From positions 1 to 54,992 of the forward strand of contig JAAFHK010000001.1 in the NCBI GenBank assembly GCA_013297565.1: a DNA stretch of 54,992 bases, read 5' to 3'. The translations under genes and the position numbers were made by a program. This DNA comes from Cytophagales bacterium. Lineage in GTDB: Bacteria; Bacteroidota; Bacteroidia; Cytophagales; Thermoflexibacteraceae. Under the pieces are notes generated by a model, which was not told where the DNA came from, made no database searches, and worked only from the letters and a program-made list of their open reading frames with translations. Shown one piece after another: positions 7,743 to 17,015 of the stretch; the first letter of the stretch is position 1, and every line of letters starts with the position of its first letter.

Positions 7743-9497
7743 TTAGCCCCGATACTGCATTTCGTGCAACTGGGCATAGAAACCTCCATGCTCCAAAAGT
7801 TCTTCATGCGTCCCAATTTCCTTGATTTCACCTTTGTCCAAAACAATAATTTTATTGGCTCTTTGGATCGTAGCGAGGCGGTGCGCAATCACTATCGAGG
7901 TTCTGCCTTTCATGAGTTTTTCCATTGCATTTTCGATCATGGCTTCAGTTTCCGAATCTACAGAGGAAGTTGCTTCGTCCAAGACGATAACCGCAGGATT
8001 ATAAACCATTGCTCTCACAAACGAAATTAACTGCCTTTGCCCTACAGAAAGCGTAGCCCCGCGTTCCATCACATTATAATCGAAACCTTGCGGCAGGCGT
8101 TCGATAAATTCCCGCGCCCCAACCAGTTCGGCGGCTTCCAAAACTTTTTCTCTACTAATAGCAGGATTATTGAGGGTAATATTATTAAAAATCGAATCTG
8201 AAAATAAGAAAACATCTTGCAAAACCACCCCAATTTGCTGGCGCAAAGCGTACAAATCATAATCTCTGATGTCCGTTCCGTCTATTTCGATTCGTCCTTG
8301 ATTGATTTCATAAAAACGGCTCAAAAGATTGATTACCGAAGATTTGCCTGCACCTGTTGCCCCAACTAAAGCCACCATTTCGCCCTTTTGGACATCAAAA
8401 GAAATATTTTTGAGAATATAATTTTCGTCTTGGTAAGCAAACCAAACTTTGTCGAAATGTACATTCCCTTCCATTTTTGCGGGTTTGTAATTGCCATTTT
8501 TTTGCACGTATTCATCGTTTTCCAATAATTTCAAAATACGGTCGGAACTTACAATGCCCATTTGTAAAGTATTAAAACGGTCAGCAATTTGTCGAATTGG
8601 GCGAAAAAACATCGAAATATACATAATAAACGCCACCAACATTCCTAAAGTAATGTCTTCGTGTAGCACTCCTCGCGCACCGTACCAGACCAAAAGCCCT
8701 GTTCCCATTGCCCCGATCACTTCGGCAACTGGAAAATAAATTGAATAATACAAAACCGAACGTAAGTGTGCGCGGCGGTGTTGGCGGTTAATTTCCGAAA
8801 ACTTCTTGTATTCTCGTTCTTCACTATTAAAAATTTGGACAACACTCATACCTGTAATGTGTTCTTGTACAAAAGTATTGAGATTGGCAACGGCAGTCCG
8901 AACGTCATTAAACGCCGATTTTATTTTTTCTTTGAAAACATAAGTCGAGCCCAACAGCAAAGGCAAAGCCGCCATGCTAATCAGCGTAAGTTTCCAATTG
9001 GTATAAAACATGAGGACAAGAATGAACAATAATTGCAAAAAATCACCAACGATTGAAGCCAAACCTTCAGTAAAAATGCTCGAAAGTGCCTCCACGTCCG
9101 AAATATTGCGGGTTACGAGTCTGCCAATGGGCGTTCGATCAAAAAACTGCAAACGCAAGTGGGTAATGTGTTGGTACAAACGGGTTCGAATATCCAAAAT
9201 AATGGTATGCCCAAGCCATTCGGAATAGTAGGTCTGTCCAAATTGGATAATTCCTTGCACAATAGCAATCCCGATGAGCAAAACGGTCATTTGCCACAAA
9301 CCCTCAAAATCACCAAAAAGGATATGATTATCAACCGTATATTGGATAAAATAGGGACGAGTGGGGGCTAAAACACCCGTTAGAACGGTCAAAATCACCA
9401 AAAAATAGAATGTTCCTTTGTAAGGATTGACATATTTATAGATTTTGCGAAGAATCGACCAGTCGAATACTTCCCCGCTTTTTGTTTCTTGGGACAT
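7743..9497 (-). CDS. ABC exporter, fused permease and ATPase (MsbA/multidrug type)
   Basis: A 584-residue half-transporter: a six-helix type I exporter domain (about 20-330) and an ATPase domain (about 345-584). Walker A is GATGAGKSS, the Q-loop is VLQDVFLF, the signature is LSVGQRQ, Walker B is VIVLDEATSSVD and the H-loop is IAHRLAT. It works as a homodimer, or as a heterodimer with a missing partner, to export lipids or drugs. The TRPYFIQYTVDNHI and RNISDVEALSS segments are typical of Bacteroidota MsbA-like exporters. It has its own promoter facing away from the MaoC gene; no neighbour reveals the substrate. Confidence 0.9.
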   Translation of the reverse strand: MSQETKSGEVFDWSILRKIYKYVNPYKGTFYFLVILTVLTGVLAPTRPYFIQYTVDNHILFGDFEGLWQMTVLLIGIAIVQGIIQFGQTYYSEWLGHTIILDIRTRLYQHITHLRLQFFDRTPIGRLVTRNISDVEALSSIFTEGLASIVGDFLQLLFILVLMFYTNWKLTLISMAALPLLLGSTYVFKEKIKSAFNDVRTAVANLNTFVQEHITGMSVVQIFNSEEREYKKFSEINRQHRRAHLRSVLYYSIYFPVAEVIGAMGTGLLVWYGARGVLHEDITLGMLVAFIMYISMFFRPIRQIADRFNTLQMGIVSSDRILKLLENDEYVQKNGNYKPAKMEGNVHFDKVWFAYQDENYILKNISFDVQKGEMVALVGATGAGKSSVINLLSRFYEINQGRIEIDGTDIRDYDLYALRQQIGVVLQDVFLFSDSIFNNITLNNPAISREKVLEAAELVGAREFIERLPQGFDYNVMERGATLSVGQRQLISFVRAMVYNPAVIVLDEATSSVDSETEAMIENAMEKLMKGRTSIVIAHRLATIQRANKIIVLDKGEIKEIGTHEELLEHGGFYAQLHEMQYRG

Positions 9498-9519
9498 AGT
9501 TTTTTTAAATTTTCAAAAG

Positions 9520-9527
9520 CAAAATTA
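9520..9527 (-). promoter_or_regulatory. -7 box of the ABC exporter gene
   Basis: TAATTTTG on the minus strand, 22 bp upstream of the exporter ATG at 9497. The only candidate -33 element is a weak TTTA at 9554-9551, 23 bp away. Confidence 0.35.
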
Positions 9528-9583
9528 GATAAAAAACCTATGAATTAGGATAAAGTTTGTTAATTGATAAAATAAAAAATGAT

Positions 9584-9617
9584 TTTGGTAAAAAAGGAAT
9601 TTTTTACAATATTTTTG
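9584..9617 (+). promoter_or_regulatory. Promoter of the MaoC-type gene
   Basis: TTTG at 9584-9587, a 22-bp spacer and TATTTTTG at 9610-9617, 48 bp before the ATG at 9666. It probably also serves carA downstream. Confidence 0.4.
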
Positions 9618-9665
9618 CCGAGCAATTCTTCCAATTTTATTTCCAAACTTTAAAAAACAACACAA

Positions 9666-10079
9666 ATGGGAAATCTCCTCCAAGAAAATGATGTTTTCAA
9701 AGAAACTTTTAGCTTTTCGCAAGCCCAAGTCAATCAGTTTGCCGAAGTAAGCGGTGACAAGAACCCGATCCACTGGGACGAAGCCTACGCCGCTACGACC
9801 ATGTTCAAAAAACCAATCATTCATGGCTTTTTGGGTGGCAGTGTTTTTTCCAAAGTTTTAGGCACGCAGTTTCCTGGCGAAGGGACAATTTACATGAAAC
9901 AAGAAATGAAATTCATGAAACCCATGTACGTAGGGACTGAATATGAGGCAATTATCACCGCCAAAGCAGTTGATTCTATCAAGCACCGCGCTACTTTGCA
10001 GACTCAAGTGGTCGAAAAAACTACAGGGGCGGTCGTGATAGAGGGCGAGGCAAACGTCATGAACCTGACAAAAATATAA
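9666..10079 (+). CDS. MaoC-family (R)-specific enoyl-CoA hydratase
   Basis: A 137-residue single hot-dog domain. The catalytic Asp and His are D31 and H36 in the GDKNPIHWDEAYAATTMF motif, followed by the IIHGFLGGSVFSKVLG helix (about 55-70). The family hydrates trans-2-enoyl-CoA to (R)-3-hydroxyacyl-CoA, as PhaJ does, linking beta-oxidation to polyhydroxyalkanoate or lipid synthesis. No pha gene is near. carA starts 20 bp after its stop, so the two share a transcript, but no functional link is evident. Confidence 0.85.
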   Translation: MGNLLQENDVFKETFSFSQAQVNQFAEVSGDKNPIHWDEAYAATTMFKKPIIHGFLGGSVFSKVLGTQFPGEGTIYMKQEMKFMKPMYVGTEYEAIITAKAVDSIKHRATLQTQVVEKTTGAVVIEGEANVMNLTKI

Positions 10080-10099
10080 GTAAATAATTAATTAATATC

Positions 10100-11197
10100 A
10101 TGAAATATAGCGCAGAGCAAGAAGCTGTCCTGATGCTCCAAGACGGCACTCTTTTCAGAGGGGTTTCTATTGGCAAAAAAGGTACAACTACAGGCGAAAT
10201 TTGTTTTAATACCGGCATGACGGGCTATCAGGAAATTTATACTGATCCCTCCTATTATGCCCAAATTGTAGTCAATACAAATGCTCATATTGGTAATTAC
10301 GGCGTGCATTTGCAGGAAATAGAATCAACGGACGTAAAAATTAGCGGTCTGGTCGTCAAAACTTTTTCCGATATTTATTCACGAAATAGCGCTTATTCCT
10401 CTTTGCAACAATATTTGGAAAAAGCGGGAATTATTGGCATTTGCAATATCGACACACGCCAACTCGTGCAACATATTCGTAACAAAGGGGCGATGAACGG
10501 CGTAATTACGACCGAATACGATTCTTGTAATTTTACGGAACGCTTTGCGGAAATTCCTGACATGAACGGTTTGGAATTAGCCTCAAAAATCTGTACCCAA
10601 GAACCCTATTTTGTGGGTGAAAGTGGGGCAAAATACAAGGTTGCGGTGATGGATTTTGGGATCAAAAGTAGTATTTTGAATAATTTGGCTTCTCGTGGTG
10701 TTTTTTGTCAGGTTTTTCCTGCCAAAACGCCTTTTTCGGAAGTTATGGAATGGAATCCTGATGGTTTTTTTATTTCAAATGGGCCTGGCGATCCTGCCTC
10801 AATGACTTATGCCATCAAAACTACCCAAGAAATGCTACGAACCAATAAACCGCTTTTTGGCATTTGTTTAGGACATCAAATTTTGGCTTTGGCTTCGGGA
10901 CTCTCAACCTATAAAATGCACCATGGGCATCGGGGGCTGAATCACCCTGTGAAAAATCTACTTACAGGGCGTTGCGAGGTTACTTCCCAAAATCATGGGT
11001 TTGCGGTAAGTGCAGCCGAAATCGACAAAAATCCTGATGTTATTCTTTCGCACATCAACCTAAACGATAATACCGTTGAGGGAATCAAAATCAAAAACCG
11101 TCCTGCTTTTTCGGTTCAATATCACCCCGAATCGTCCCCTGGTCCGCACGATTCGCATTATCTTTTTGATGACTTTTTGGAACTTTTGGCTAAATAA
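10100..11197 (+). CDS. carA: Carbamoyl-phosphate synthase small subunit
   Basis: A 365-residue glutamine amidotransferase subunit. The N-terminal CarA-specific domain starts AVLMLQDGTLFRGVSIG and contains the FNTGMTGYQEIYTDPSY signature (about 36-52). The class I amidotransferase half follows, with C256 in FGICLGHQ and the H342/E344 pair in VQYHPESSPGP. It hydrolyses glutamine and feeds ammonia to the large subunit CarB for arginine and pyrimidine synthesis. carB is not in this window, so the subunits are unlinked here. A palindromic terminator directly follows. Confidence 0.97.
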   Translation: MKYSAEQEAVLMLQDGTLFRGVSIGKKGTTTGEICFNTGMTGYQEIYTDPSYYAQIVVNTNAHIGNYGVHLQEIESTDVKISGLVVKTFSDIYSRNSAYSSLQQYLEKAGIIGICNIDTRQLVQHIRNKGAMNGVITTEYDSCNFTERFAEIPDMNGLELASKICTQEPYFVGESGAKYKVAVMDFGIKSSILNNLASRGVFCQVFPAKTPFSEVMEWNPDGFFISNGPGDPASMTYAIKTTQEMLRTNKPLFGICLGHQILALASGLSTYKMHHGHRGLNHPVKNLLTGRCEVTSQNHGFAVSAAEIDKNPDVILSHINLNDNTVEGIKIKNRPAFSVQYHPESSPGPHDSHYLFDDFLELLAK

Positions 11198-11205
11198 TTT
11201 TAGAA

Positions 11206-11238
11206 AATCCTATAAGGTTTTTAAAACCTTATAGGATT
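11206..11238. terminator. Palindromic terminator after carA (common palindrome design)
   Basis: AATCCTATAAGGTTT is repeated inverted as AAACCTTATAGGATT around a two- to three-base loop. Together with the palindromes at 17821 and 43161 it belongs to one recurrent design (CCTTA-like core ending TTTT/AAAA). Confidence 0.7.
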
Positions 11239-11264
11239 GATTATCAAAACTTTACCCTTACGAA

Positions 11265-11492
11265 ATGGCACATTCGATCCTGTCTTTTTTAGAACCTGAA
11301 ACCGAACGCCAGATGGCAATTAGGCAAGTCCTGTCCGATCCTTTGCGTTTGCAATTCATTATCTCAAATAAATCGGGCAAACGGACGGTCGAAAATTTTA
11401 TTGATTTGGATCAGGAAAATATCCGCATTCTGAAAGCATTTTTGGAACAACATATTACTGTACAAGAAAACAAACAAGAGGAAAAATCGTAA
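11265..11492 (+). CDS. Small hypothetical protein
   Basis: A 75-residue acidic, soluble protein with no signal peptide or membrane segment. It begins MAHSILSFLEPETER and ends in a charged tail (VQENKQEEKS). The middle (RTVENFIDLDQENIRILKAF) looks like a helix after a short strand. I do not recognise a family. The ATG is well placed after the carA terminator, and the frame is unbroken; the next gene follows 84 bp later on the same strand. Confidence 0.55.
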   Translation: MAHSILSFLEPETERQMAIRQVLSDPLRLQFIISNKSGKRTVENFIDLDQENIRILKAFLEQHITVQENKQEEKS

Positions 11493-11576
11493 GTGTGATC
11501 TTTTTACAAAAAAGATGGTTATTTTTGTAAATACAGCCGAAAATTATTTGGCGAAACAGAAGAAAAGTAAATAAAA

Positions 11577-12569
11577 ATGCGTTTAAAATCTCTTATATTA
11601 TTGTTTTTACTTTTTCCTATTTCTGCCCATGCTCCGCAAAAGGAACTTCGTTGGGGTTTCTTTGGGCATCAGCTCATCAACCGTTTGGCGGTTTTTACCC
11701 TTCCCCCCGAAATGTTTGGTTTTTACAAACACCATATTCGATACCTTACCGAAAATGCCGTAAATCCCGATAAGCGCCGCTATATTGTCAAAACTGAAGC
11801 CCCTTGTCATTATATCGACCTCGATATTTATGGTGATAGTGCGGTCTATAAAATGCCTCGTTATTGGAAAAAAGCGGTCGAAAAATACACCGAAGATACT
11901 TTGATGACCTACGGAATTGTTCCTTGGCATATCGAAAAAATGAAATATCGGCTTGTCAAAGCCTTTGCCAACCAAGATGTGCTGAATATTTTGCGGCTTT
12001 CGGCGGATTTGGGGCATTACATTGGTGATGCGAACGTGCCACTGCACACCACCGAAAATTATAATGGGCAAAAAACCAACCAAATTGGTATTCATGGCTT
12101 TTGGGAATCGCGCTTGCCCGAACTGTTTAGCGAAAATTACGATTTGTTTGTAGGGCAAGCCCAATTTATTCCAAATACGCAATTACGGGCTTGGGAAGCG
12201 GTTACGAATGCACATTTGGCAATGGATTCGGTTTTACGGTTCGAAAAACTACTGACCGCCCAATTCGATTCGGATAAAAAATACGGCTTTGAAACGCGAA
12301 ACCGCATCACTACCAAAACCTATTCTTATCAGTTTTCGAGTCGTTATCATGATGCCCTCGATGGACAAGTCGAACGCCAAATGCGCCGTTCTATCAAAAT
12401 GGTAGGCGATTTTTGGCTAACTTGTTGGGTCGAAGCGGGGCAACCAGACCTTAGCCCGATGCTCAAAAAAGGTTTTCAGCCTGCGGAATTAGATAGTTTT
12501 AAACAGGAGCAAGATTCCTTGCAGATAGCTGATAGTGTGCGTATTAAATCAAGAGAACATGAGCATTGA
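11577..12569 (+). CDS. Zinc-dependent phospholipase C / S1-P1 nuclease-like secreted protein
   Basis: A 330-residue exported protein with a signal peptide (about 1-19). The mature protein begins near the RWGFFGHQLIN motif, where W26 and H31 are the N-terminal-type zinc ligands of this fold. Further ligands are H78 in PCHYIDLD, H147 and D151 in DLGHYIGDANVPLH, H157, and H173/E177 in GIHGFWE. This set is shared by the phospholipase C and S1/P1 nuclease families, so the substrate could be phospholipid or nucleic acid; Bacteroidota homologues are annotated as zinc-dependent phospholipase C. A TATTTTTG box at 11520-11527 may be its -7 element. It converges on aroC. Confidence 0.8.
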   Translation: MRLKSLILLFLLFPISAHAPQKELRWGFFGHQLINRLAVFTLPPEMFGFYKHHIRYLTENAVNPDKRRYIVKTEAPCHYIDLDIYGDSAVYKMPRYWKKAVEKYTEDTLMTYGIVPWHIEKMKYRLVKAFANQDVLNILRLSADLGHYIGDANVPLHTTENYNGQKTNQIGIHGFWESRLPELFSENYDLFVGQAQFIPNTQLRAWEAVTNAHLAMDSVLRFEKLLTAQFDSDKKYGFETRNRITTKTYSYQFSSRYHDALDGQVERQMRRSIKMVGDFWLTCWVEAGQPDLSPMLKKGFQPAELDSFKQEQDSLQIADSVRIKSREHEH

Positions 12570-12616
12570 GAAGGAAATAGACCCAAAACTATTTGTTTGA
12601 ATCTATTTTCACTTTC

Positions 12617-14116
12617 CTACGTTTCAATCAGTTTGGTTCGCAAACCTGCCCAATTTCCGCTTGAACTTGTACCCACAATCCAAACATCAATTTCGATACT
12701 TCCGCACCTAAAAACCTGTAAATCAGTAAGTTCGCTTTCCAAAATACTGACCAAGTTTTGAAAACGCTTTGCCGTTTGGCGTTCGCTTTCCTCGAACCAA
12801 TCTTTTTCCACGACCGCATTTCGGAAAAAATGCTGAACTGTAACGGTTTCGACTTTGGTTTCAGGTGAAATATTGGTTTTTTCTAAAAAAATGGCATTTG
12901 TCAAAGGCTGTTTGGTGGGATTTTCCCATTCGAAAACCTCAAAAGGGGCTTCGCTTTCACTAAGCATAAGCAAACCCGCAGAGGCATTTTGCAAAGTTTC
13001 GAGCATTGGATTCATGTTTTGTGTCGAGTTGTTTTTTGGAAAAGAAAGTGTATTGGGCAAATTCCGAAGGTAAAAGTCCGCCAAAACCAAAGCCGCCATT
13101 GCCTCTACGATAGGTACGGCACGCGGCACCACGCAAGGGTCGTGTCTGCCTTTGCCCGAAACCGTAATGGTTTCGCCTTTTTCGTTTAGGCTTTCTTGGT
13201 CTTGCATAATGGTCGCCACAGGCTTAAACGCCACCCGAAAATAAATATCCTCTCCGTTAGAAATGCCGCCTTGTACGCCGCCCGAATGATTGGTTCGTGT
13301 GCGAATTTTGTCGTTTTCTACGTAAAATTGGTCATTATGCTCCGATCCGTAGAGTTCCACGCCCGCAAAACCACTTCCATATTCGAAACCTTTTACCGCA
13401 TTAATCCCAAGCATGGCTTTGCCCAATTCGGCATGGAGTTTGTCAAAAACAGGCTCGCCCCAACCCGCAGGAACGCCCTGAATCACGCCCGCAATTACTC
13501 CGCCAACGGTGTCCCTGTTTTTTCGCGTTTCGTCTATCAAAGCAATCATTTTTTCCGCCACGTCGGGATCAGGACAACGGATTATATTTTTTTCAATCTC
13601 CTCAAAATCAAGGTCTTGATAGTTTTTTTCCAAACGCAAATTTCCCACTTGCGAAACATAAGCCGTAAAACGGATTCCCAGAGGTTCGAGCAGTTGTTTG
13701 GCTATAGCTCCTGCCGCAACCCGCGCTAAGGTTTCACGCGCCGAACTGCGACCTCCACCTCTGTAATCCCTTGTTCCGTATTTGGCAAAATAGGTAAAAT
13801 CGGCATGAGAAGGGCGAAACTGATCGGCTATGTGCGAATAATCTTTGCTTCGCTGATCCTCGTTCCAAACCACAAGGGCAATCGGTGTGCCTTGTGTTTT
13901 TCCCTCGAAAATACCCGATAAAACCTCAATTTTGTCGGCTTCTCTCCTTTGTGTCGTGATTCGTGATTGTCCCGGTTTGCGGCGGTCGAGTTCGTTTTGT
14001 ACTTTTTCGAGATCGACTTCCAAACCCGCAGGGCAACCGTCAATCACTACACCAACCGCCGCCCCATGCGACTCTCCGAAGGTCGTAATCCTAAAACTAT
14101 GTCCGTAGGTGTTCAT
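12617..14116 (-). CDS. aroC: Chorismate synthase fused to a C-terminal NuiA-type nuclease-inhibitor domain
   Basis: A 499-residue protein; chorismate synthase alone is about 350-360. Residues 1 to about 355 are a complete Aro[21 protein letters not shown] at the start, RQ-type FMN site [28 protein letters not shown] and the C-terminal [20 protein letters not shown]. It makes chorismate from EPSP using reduced FMN. A short linker ([10 protein letters not shown]) follows, then from M368 a 132-residue stretch resembling Anabaena nuclease A inhibitor NuiA over its full length: [66 protein letters not shown]. The join is in one frame with no stop, so it is a fusion or a lost stop codon; internal initiation at M368 (base 13015) is possible. 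Confidence 0.93.
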   Translation of the reverse strand: MNTYGHSFRITTFGESHGAAVGVVIDGCPAGLEVDLEKVQNELDRRKPGQSRITTQRREADKIEVLSGIFEGKTQGTPIALVVWNEDQRSKDYSHIADQFRPSHADFTYFAKYGTRDYRGGGRSSARETLARVAAGAIAKQLLEPLGIRFTAYVSQVGNLRLEKNYQDLDFEEIEKNIIRCPDPDVAEKMIALIDETRKNRDTVGGVIAGVIQGVPAGWGEPVFDKLHAELGKAMLGINAVKGFEYGSGFAGVELYGSEHNDQFYVENDKIRTRTNHSGGVQGGISNGEDIYFRVAFKPVATIMQDQESLNEKGETITVSGKGRHDPCVVPRAVPIVEAMAALVLADFYLRNLPNTLSFPKNNSTQNMNPMLETLQNASAGLLMLSESEAPFEVFEWENPTKQPLTNAIFLEKTNISPETKVETVTVQHFFRNAVVEKDWFEESERQTAKRFQNLVSILESELTDLQVFRCGSIEIDVWIVGTSSSGNWAGLRTKLIET

Positions 14117-14152
14117 TTATATCAAAATTTCATAAGTCATTGTATATTTACT

Positions 14153-14203
14153 CTGTAGCATAGGCTTTAGCCTGTGTAGGCACAGAAAAAGTCTATGCTA
14201 CAG
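14153..14203. repeat. Intergenic palindrome between gatA and aroC
   Basis: CTGTAGCATAG and CTATGCTACAG are inverted around an inner hairpin (GGCTTTAGCC and a GTGTAGGCAC-type partner). It is probably a REP-like element or a weak terminator between the two minus-strand genes. Confidence 0.55.
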
Positions 14204-14205
14204 TA

Positions 14206-15624
14206 TTACTCTCCGTTCAAATATTTGGCGAAAGCCAAAAGTTCCGTTTCGGCAAAATGCTGATTCATAATTTGCAAACCTATGGGCATTCCGTTCTGGT
14301 CTTGTCCGCAAGGAACGGTAATTGCGGGGATTCCAGCCAAATTTGCCTGTACCGAAAAAATATCTGCCAAATACATCTCGATAGGATCGCTTGCTTTTTC
14401 ACCTATTTTGAAAGCAGTACTTGGCGAAGTAGGCGACAAAATAAAGTCATATTTTGTCAAAATTTCATTTGTTTTTTGCTGAATCAAACGCCTTACTTTT
14501 TGGGCTTTGGTAAAATAGGCATCGAAATAACTTGCACTCAAAACGAAAGTTCCCAATAAAATCCGCCTTTTTACTTCGTCACCAAAAGCCTCCGAGCGCG
14601 AATGTTTATATAAAGATTCCAAGTCCGTAAAATTCGAACTTCTGTAACCGTAACGGATTCCGTCGTATCTCGATAGGTTCGTGCTGGCTTCGGCAGTGGT
14701 AAGAATATAATAGGTTGGGAGGAAATAATCCAAATAAGGAAAATCGATGGCTTCGACCGTAAAACCTTGTTGTTTCAGGAAATCTATTTTGCCCATAATG
14801 GCATTTCGAACGTCGGCATTAAGACTTTTGCTTTCCAAAATATTGCCAAAATACGCAATTTTGGGCTGTTTTTGCATTTCCAAAAGTTTGGAATACGGAG
14901 GCACAGGAAGGCTTGAAACCGTTGCGTCAAAGTCGTCTTTTCCTGCCATGACTTCCAAAATCAGAGCCGAATCTTGTACTTTTTTGGTCAAAATCCCAAT
15001 GACATCAAACGAAGAACCGTAGGCGATCAAACCATGCCTCGAAACTCGACCATAGGTAGGTTTCATACCGACCACTCCGCAAAACGAAGCGGGCTGACGC
15101 ACAGAACCGCCTGTATCCGAACCCAGAGCCGCCAAACACATTCCCGACTGAACCGACACCGCCGAGCCGCCCGATGAACCACCCGAAACCCTTGAAGTAT
15201 CTGCCGCATTATGCACTGCCCCGAAAGCCGAATTTTCGCTGGACGAACCCATCGCAAACTCATCGCAGTTTTGCCGACCTATGATAATGGCATCTTCTGC
15301 TAAAAGTTTTTCGACTACAGTTGCCGAAATTTGCGAACGAAAATCACCCAAAATACGACTCGAAGCGGTCAATTTATGGTTTTTATACGCAATTACGTCC
15401 TTCAAACCCATCACCAAACCCGCCAATTTGCCTGCTGTTCCTGCCTCCAATTTTTGGTCTATTTGGGCGGCTTGGGCTAAGGCTTCTTCGGGATAAACTT
15501 CCAAAAAAGCGTTTAAAATATGATTTTGGGCGTCGATCTGCTGTAGATAATGCCTTACAACCTCGACCATTGTTATCGAACGGCTGTCGAGATTCTTGCG
15601 AATGGTATATAATGAATCAAACAA
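14206..15624 (-). CDS. gatA: Asp-tRNA(Asn)/Glu-tRNA(Gln) amidotransferase subunit A
   Basis: A 472-residue amidase-signature enzyme. The Ser-cisSer-Lys triad is visible: K75 in GLKDVIAYK, S150 in SGGSSGGSAV and S174 in DTGGSVRQPASFCG, at the spacing known for bacterial GatA. It releases ammonia from glutamine to convert mischarged Glu-tRNA(Gln) or Asp-tRNA(Asn). gatB and gatC are not nearby, which is common outside Firmicutes. The ATG at 15624 gives the family start FDSLYTIRKNLDS. The first codons lie close to a MITE-like repeat upstream (15650-15742). Confidence 0.95.
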   Translation of the reverse strand: MFDSLYTIRKNLDSRSITMVEVVRHYLQQIDAQNHILNAFLEVYPEEALAQAAQIDQKLEAGTAGKLAGLVMGLKDVIAYKNHKLTASSRILGDFRSQISATVVEKLLAEDAIIIGRQNCDEFAMGSSSENSAFGAVHNAADTSRVSGGSSGGSAVSVQSGMCLAALGSDTGGSVRQPASFCGVVGMKPTYGRVSRHGLIAYGSSFDVIGILTKKVQDSALILEVMAGKDDFDATVSSLPVPPYSKLLEMQKQPKIAYFGNILESKSLNADVRNAIMGKIDFLKQQGFTVEAIDFPYLDYFLPTYYILTTAEASTNLSRYDGIRYGYRSSNFTDLESLYKHSRSEAFGDEVKRRILLGTFVLSASYFDAYFTKAQKVRRLIQQKTNEILTKYDFILSPTSPSTAFKIGEKASDPIEMYLADIFSVQANLAGIPAITVPCGQDQNGMPIGLQIMNQHFAETELLAFAKYLNGE

Positions 15625-15649
15625 GGTATTTCAGATTTTAGCGTGTGTG

Positions 15650-15742
15650 TCTTTTGGTTCGTGTCGTAAAACGAACATTCTTGTTCGTTTCTGTGGCGAA
15701 CAAGAATGTTCGCTGTACAAAACCATTTTATTTTGTATATAC
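15650..15742 (+). repeat. MITE-like element, copy A (left end degraded)
   Basis: Shares the core AAAACGAACATTCTTGTTCG, then TTTCTGTGG and CGAACAAGAATGTTCG with the copies at 16793, 31250 and 54880. The terminal TATACTGAAAC end is not preserved on the left. The inverted core can form a long hairpin. It lies between divergent gatA and the dioxygenase gene. Confidence 0.6.
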
Positions 15743-15836
15743 TTTGGGACAAATATAGGAAAAAAACGAAAAAGCAAACAATCGTCTGTGTATTCGGTTT
15801 TTTTTCAAGACACAAATATTATTTTTCTCTACAAAA

Positions 15837-16784
15837 ATGAAAACCTTAATTAATGGTTTGCACCACGTAACTTCTTTGGCAAGTACCGCCCAAACCAATG
15901 TCGATTTTTATGTTGGTATTCTGGGTTTGCGCATGATCAAAAAAACGATCAACTTTGATGCGCCCGAAGTGTATCATTTATATTATGCGGACGAAATAGG
16001 TACGGCTGGTACGGTCATGACTTTTTTCCCTTACGGAAAAATGCCCAGAGGCAGAAAAGGCGCAGGACAACCCACTTATACCGCTTTTTCGATAGCCGAA
16101 AATGCTTTAGATTTTTGGATCAAACGTTTGGAAGGTTATCAGATTCCGACAAGCCGTCCGAAACAGCGTTTGGGAGAAACCTATATTCAATTTGAGGATT
16201 TTGACGGCATGGGCGTAGAATTGGTTACGACCAAAAACGACTTGCGAACGGGCTGGCTTAATGGCGTAATCCCTAATGAGTTCATTATCAAGGGTTTTCA
16301 TACGGTTACATTGCACGAGGCAAATATGGAAAAAACCTTGCGTTTGCTAATAGATTCGATGCAACACAAAATAGTTGCCGAAGAAGGCAATCGGTATCGT
16401 TTGGAAGCGGGCGAAGGCGGAACAGGAAATTATGTCGATATTATTTACACAAACGACCAGATTAAGGCTTTGCAAGGCGCAGGATCGGTGCATCACGTAG
16501 CCTTTAGTACCTCTACGGACGAAACGCAGGTTGAGATAAGGGAAATTTTGGCAAGTGCGGGTTATGGTGTAACGCCTGTGATAGATCGGAATTATTTTCA
16601 CTCAATTTATTATAGAGAACCAGGCGGAATTTTGTTCGAAATTGCGACCAATCCCCCAGGCTTTGCCGTTGATGAAAGCCCCGAAAAATTGGGACAAAAA
16701 CTGCAATTACCACCATGGTACGAATCCCATCGCCCAAAAATAGAGGGAGTTTTGCCTCCTATTAAGGCTGTGGTTTTTCCGTAA
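15837..16784 (+). CDS. Ring-cleaving dioxygenase of the VOC/glyoxalase superfamily (MhqO/MhqA-like)
   Basis: A 315-residue two-module VOC protein. The start INGLHHVTSLASTAQTNVDF carries the first metal histidine. The second module begins FHTVTLHEANMEKTL (about 153-167), with another VHHVAFST (about 218-225) and the terminal metal-binding glutamate in PGGILFEIATNPPGF. Family members use Fe(II) to cleave catechol or hydroquinone rings; MhqO-type proteins protect against quinones. The gene is single, between two MITE-like repeats. The substrate is inferred from family only. Confidence 0.8.
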   Translation: MKTLINGLHHVTSLASTAQTNVDFYVGILGLRMIKKTINFDAPEVYHLYYADEIGTAGTVMTFFPYGKMPRGRKGAGQPTYTAFSIAENALDFWIKRLEGYQIPTSRPKQRLGETYIQFEDFDGMGVELVTTKNDLRTGWLNGVIPNEFIIKGFHTVTLHEANMEKTLRLLIDSMQHKIVAEEGNRYRLEAGEGGTGNYVDIIYTNDQIKALQGAGSVHHVAFSTSTDETQVEIREILASAGYGVTPVIDRNYFHSIYYREPGGILFEIATNPPGFAVDESPEKLGQKLQLPPWYESHRPKIEGVLPPIKAVVFP

Positions 16785-16792
16785 AAGAGTTT

Positions 16793-16894
16793 TATACTGA
16801 ATCAAAAATGGATTTGTACAGCGAACATTCTTGTTCGCTACAAAAACGAACAGGAACTTCGTTTTATGACCAAAACCAGTTTAGTTTCAGTATA
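16793..16894 (-). repeat. MITE-like element, copy B (inverted orientation)
   Basis: A 102-bp element bounded by TATACTGAATC on the left and GTTTCAGTATA on the right, with the hairpin core GCGAACATTCTTGTTCGCTA and the more diverged AACGAACAGGAACTTCGTTT. Its reverse complement aligns with copies C and D along their whole length. Confidence 0.7.
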
Positions 16895-16937
16895 GTAATA
16901 AATTTTATGAATAATTTGTGAAACCCAAGCAAAACAA

Positions 16938-16973
16938 GAAATACCATTTTTTTGAGAAAATGGTATTTTTTTG
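16938..16973. terminator. Hairpin with T-run upstream of tatC
   Basis: AAATACCATTTTT pairs with AAAATGGTATTTT, followed by a T-run. It may end the dioxygenase transcript. A TAGTTTTG box at 16975-16982, with TTTG 20 bp before it (16951-16954), overlaps the hairpin and could be the tatC promoter. Confidence 0.5.
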
Positions 16974-17015
16974 TTAGTTTTGCTTTCGAAAATTTCATTA
17001 AGCAACAAAGAAAAT

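Noticed and set aside
11607-12182. 191-residue minus-strand frame
   Set aside because: Antisense to the phospholipase C-like gene, which carries all metal ligands in the sense frame.
13196-13729. 177-residue plus-strand frame
   Set aside because: It is antisense to chorismate synthase, whose motifs cover these bases; the composition is that of a mirrored frame.
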